A DNA stretch of 58,254 nt from positions 1 to 58,254 of the forward strand of contig JADLEX010000086.1 in assembly GCA_020845895.1 (NCBI GenBank), given 5' to 3'. The translations under genes and the position numbers were made by a program. Shown here one piece after another: positions 58,061 through 58,254 of the stretch. The stretch comes from Deltaproteobacteria bacterium. GTDB taxonomy: Bacteria > Lernaellota > Lernaellaia > JACKCT01. The number at the start of each line of letters is the position of its first letter. Position 1 is the stretch's first letter. Below the pieces are notes generated by a model, which searched no databases, was not told the origin of the DNA, and saw nothing but the letters and a program-made list of their open reading frames with translations.

Positions 58061-58094
58061 CACCCCGCCGGCCCGCGCCGGCGGGGGGTGATTT
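58061..58094 (+). terminator. terminator of the 56287 lipoprotein gene
   Basis: CACCCCGCCGG (58061-58071) pairs with CCGGCGGGGGGTG (58078-58090; two extra G), followed by ATTT and then the intron-like GTGCG. Confidence 0.75.
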
Positions 58095-58254
58095 GTGCGC
58101 CCAGCATGGGCGCTGTCTTGTTGGTGGAAGTCCGACCGAGAGGAGGCCATCCCGATCGAAGCGAAGCGCAACCGCGGAAGGGCGACCGACCGTGGGGAGG
58201 AAGCGTGGAGCGAAAGCGCGGGCCGACGTACAGAAACCGGATTCGAGGCGACGC
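58095..58254 (+). mobile_element. 5' end of a group II intron, class C-like (cut by window edge)
   Basis: Begins with GTGCGCCCAGC, matching the GUGYG 5' end and first helix (GCGCCC-AGCAT-GGGCGC) of bacterial group II introns. Domain I-like segments follow (GTGGAAGTCCGACC, AAGCGTGGAGCGAAAGCG, CAGAAACCGGATTCGAGGCG). It sits 4 bases after a terminator stem, the known insertion preference of class C introns. The reverse transcriptase gene and the 3' end would be beyond the window. Confidence 0.75.

Noticed and set aside
56215-58107. 630-codon minus-strand frame over the last lipoprotein gene
   Set aside because: Shadow of the Asp/Thr repeats; the plus-strand gene has signal peptide, lipobox and ribosome site.

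Overview
The window is a 58 kb piece of a GC-rich bacterial chromosome. Sample lines I counted are about 68% GC in core genes and about 50-52% in two islands. There is one tRNA and no rRNA, phage structural gene or CRISPR array. The organism looks Gram-negative and deltaproteobacterium- or myxobacterium-like: many lipobox proteins, NtrC-type and PAS regulators, GGDEF/HD-GYP signalling and a Mn-type superoxide dismutase. Its most distinctive trait is a family of exported proteins carrying long aspartate runs broken by Thr, Ser or Ala. I have seen such linkers mainly in uncultured deltaproteobacteria-like lineages, but I cannot assign a taxon from this sequence alone.

Layout. 0.1-9.2 kb (minus strand): a DNA-binding GGDEF/HD-GYP protein, two Asp-linker lipoproteins (one an alpha-galactosidase-like GH36 enzyme, one with dockerin-like Ca loops) and acetyl-CoA synthetase. 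9.6-14.7 kb: a RelE/ParE-type toxin-antitoxin pair with a clear promoter and operator, glycerol kinase, a secreted protein with Thr and Asp runs ending in Cys, and an endonuclease/exonuclease/phosphatase-fold lipoprotein. 14.7-18.8 kb (minus): a MarR regulator with two tandem operators, then a cell-envelope stress group (ECF sigma factor, membrane anti-sigma with a PrcB_C-like domain, CpxP-like His-rich periplasmic protein). 19.1-25.1 kb: an AlbA_2/HATPase regulator, a small lipoprotein overlapping a prenyl diphosphate synthase, MnSOD, and a hybrid PAS histidine kinase whose N-box Asn is Gly. 25.4-37.6 kb: GH1 glucosidase, CDP-alcohol phosphotransferase, HAD phosphatase, SGNH-like protein, sorbosone-dehydrogenase-like lipoprotein, PurA, NhaP-type antiporter, nitroreductase and a GH5 lipoprotein.

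37.8-44.9 kb: a Cys-rich YHS/TRASH-like secreted protein, a lower-GC restriction-modification cassette (C5 methyltransferase, winged-helix HNH endonuclease, Vsr), a DinG-like helicase, a PAS sensor and an NtrC-family response regulator. 44.9-50.3 kb: a large MORN-like-repeat lipoprotein, UppP and a second Cys-ending Thr/Asp-run protein. 50.3-56.0 kb: tRNA-Pro(UGG), a TIM-barrel isomerase, an overlapping GT2/methyltransferase/membrane glycosyltransferase operon and MtnA. 56.3-58.3 kb: an Asp-linker lipoprotein, its terminator, and the 5' end of what looks like a group IIC intron seated just after that terminator.

The most notable points are four. First, the Asp-run exported proteins occur in two mirror-image forms: linker next to an N-terminal lipid Cys, or linker next to a C-terminal Cys. 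Second, a 26-bp copy of the purA 3' end lies immediately behind the antiporter gene. Third, a terminator hairpin is repeated on both sides of the restriction-modification cassette. Fourth, a group IIC-type intron begins at a terminator at the window edge.
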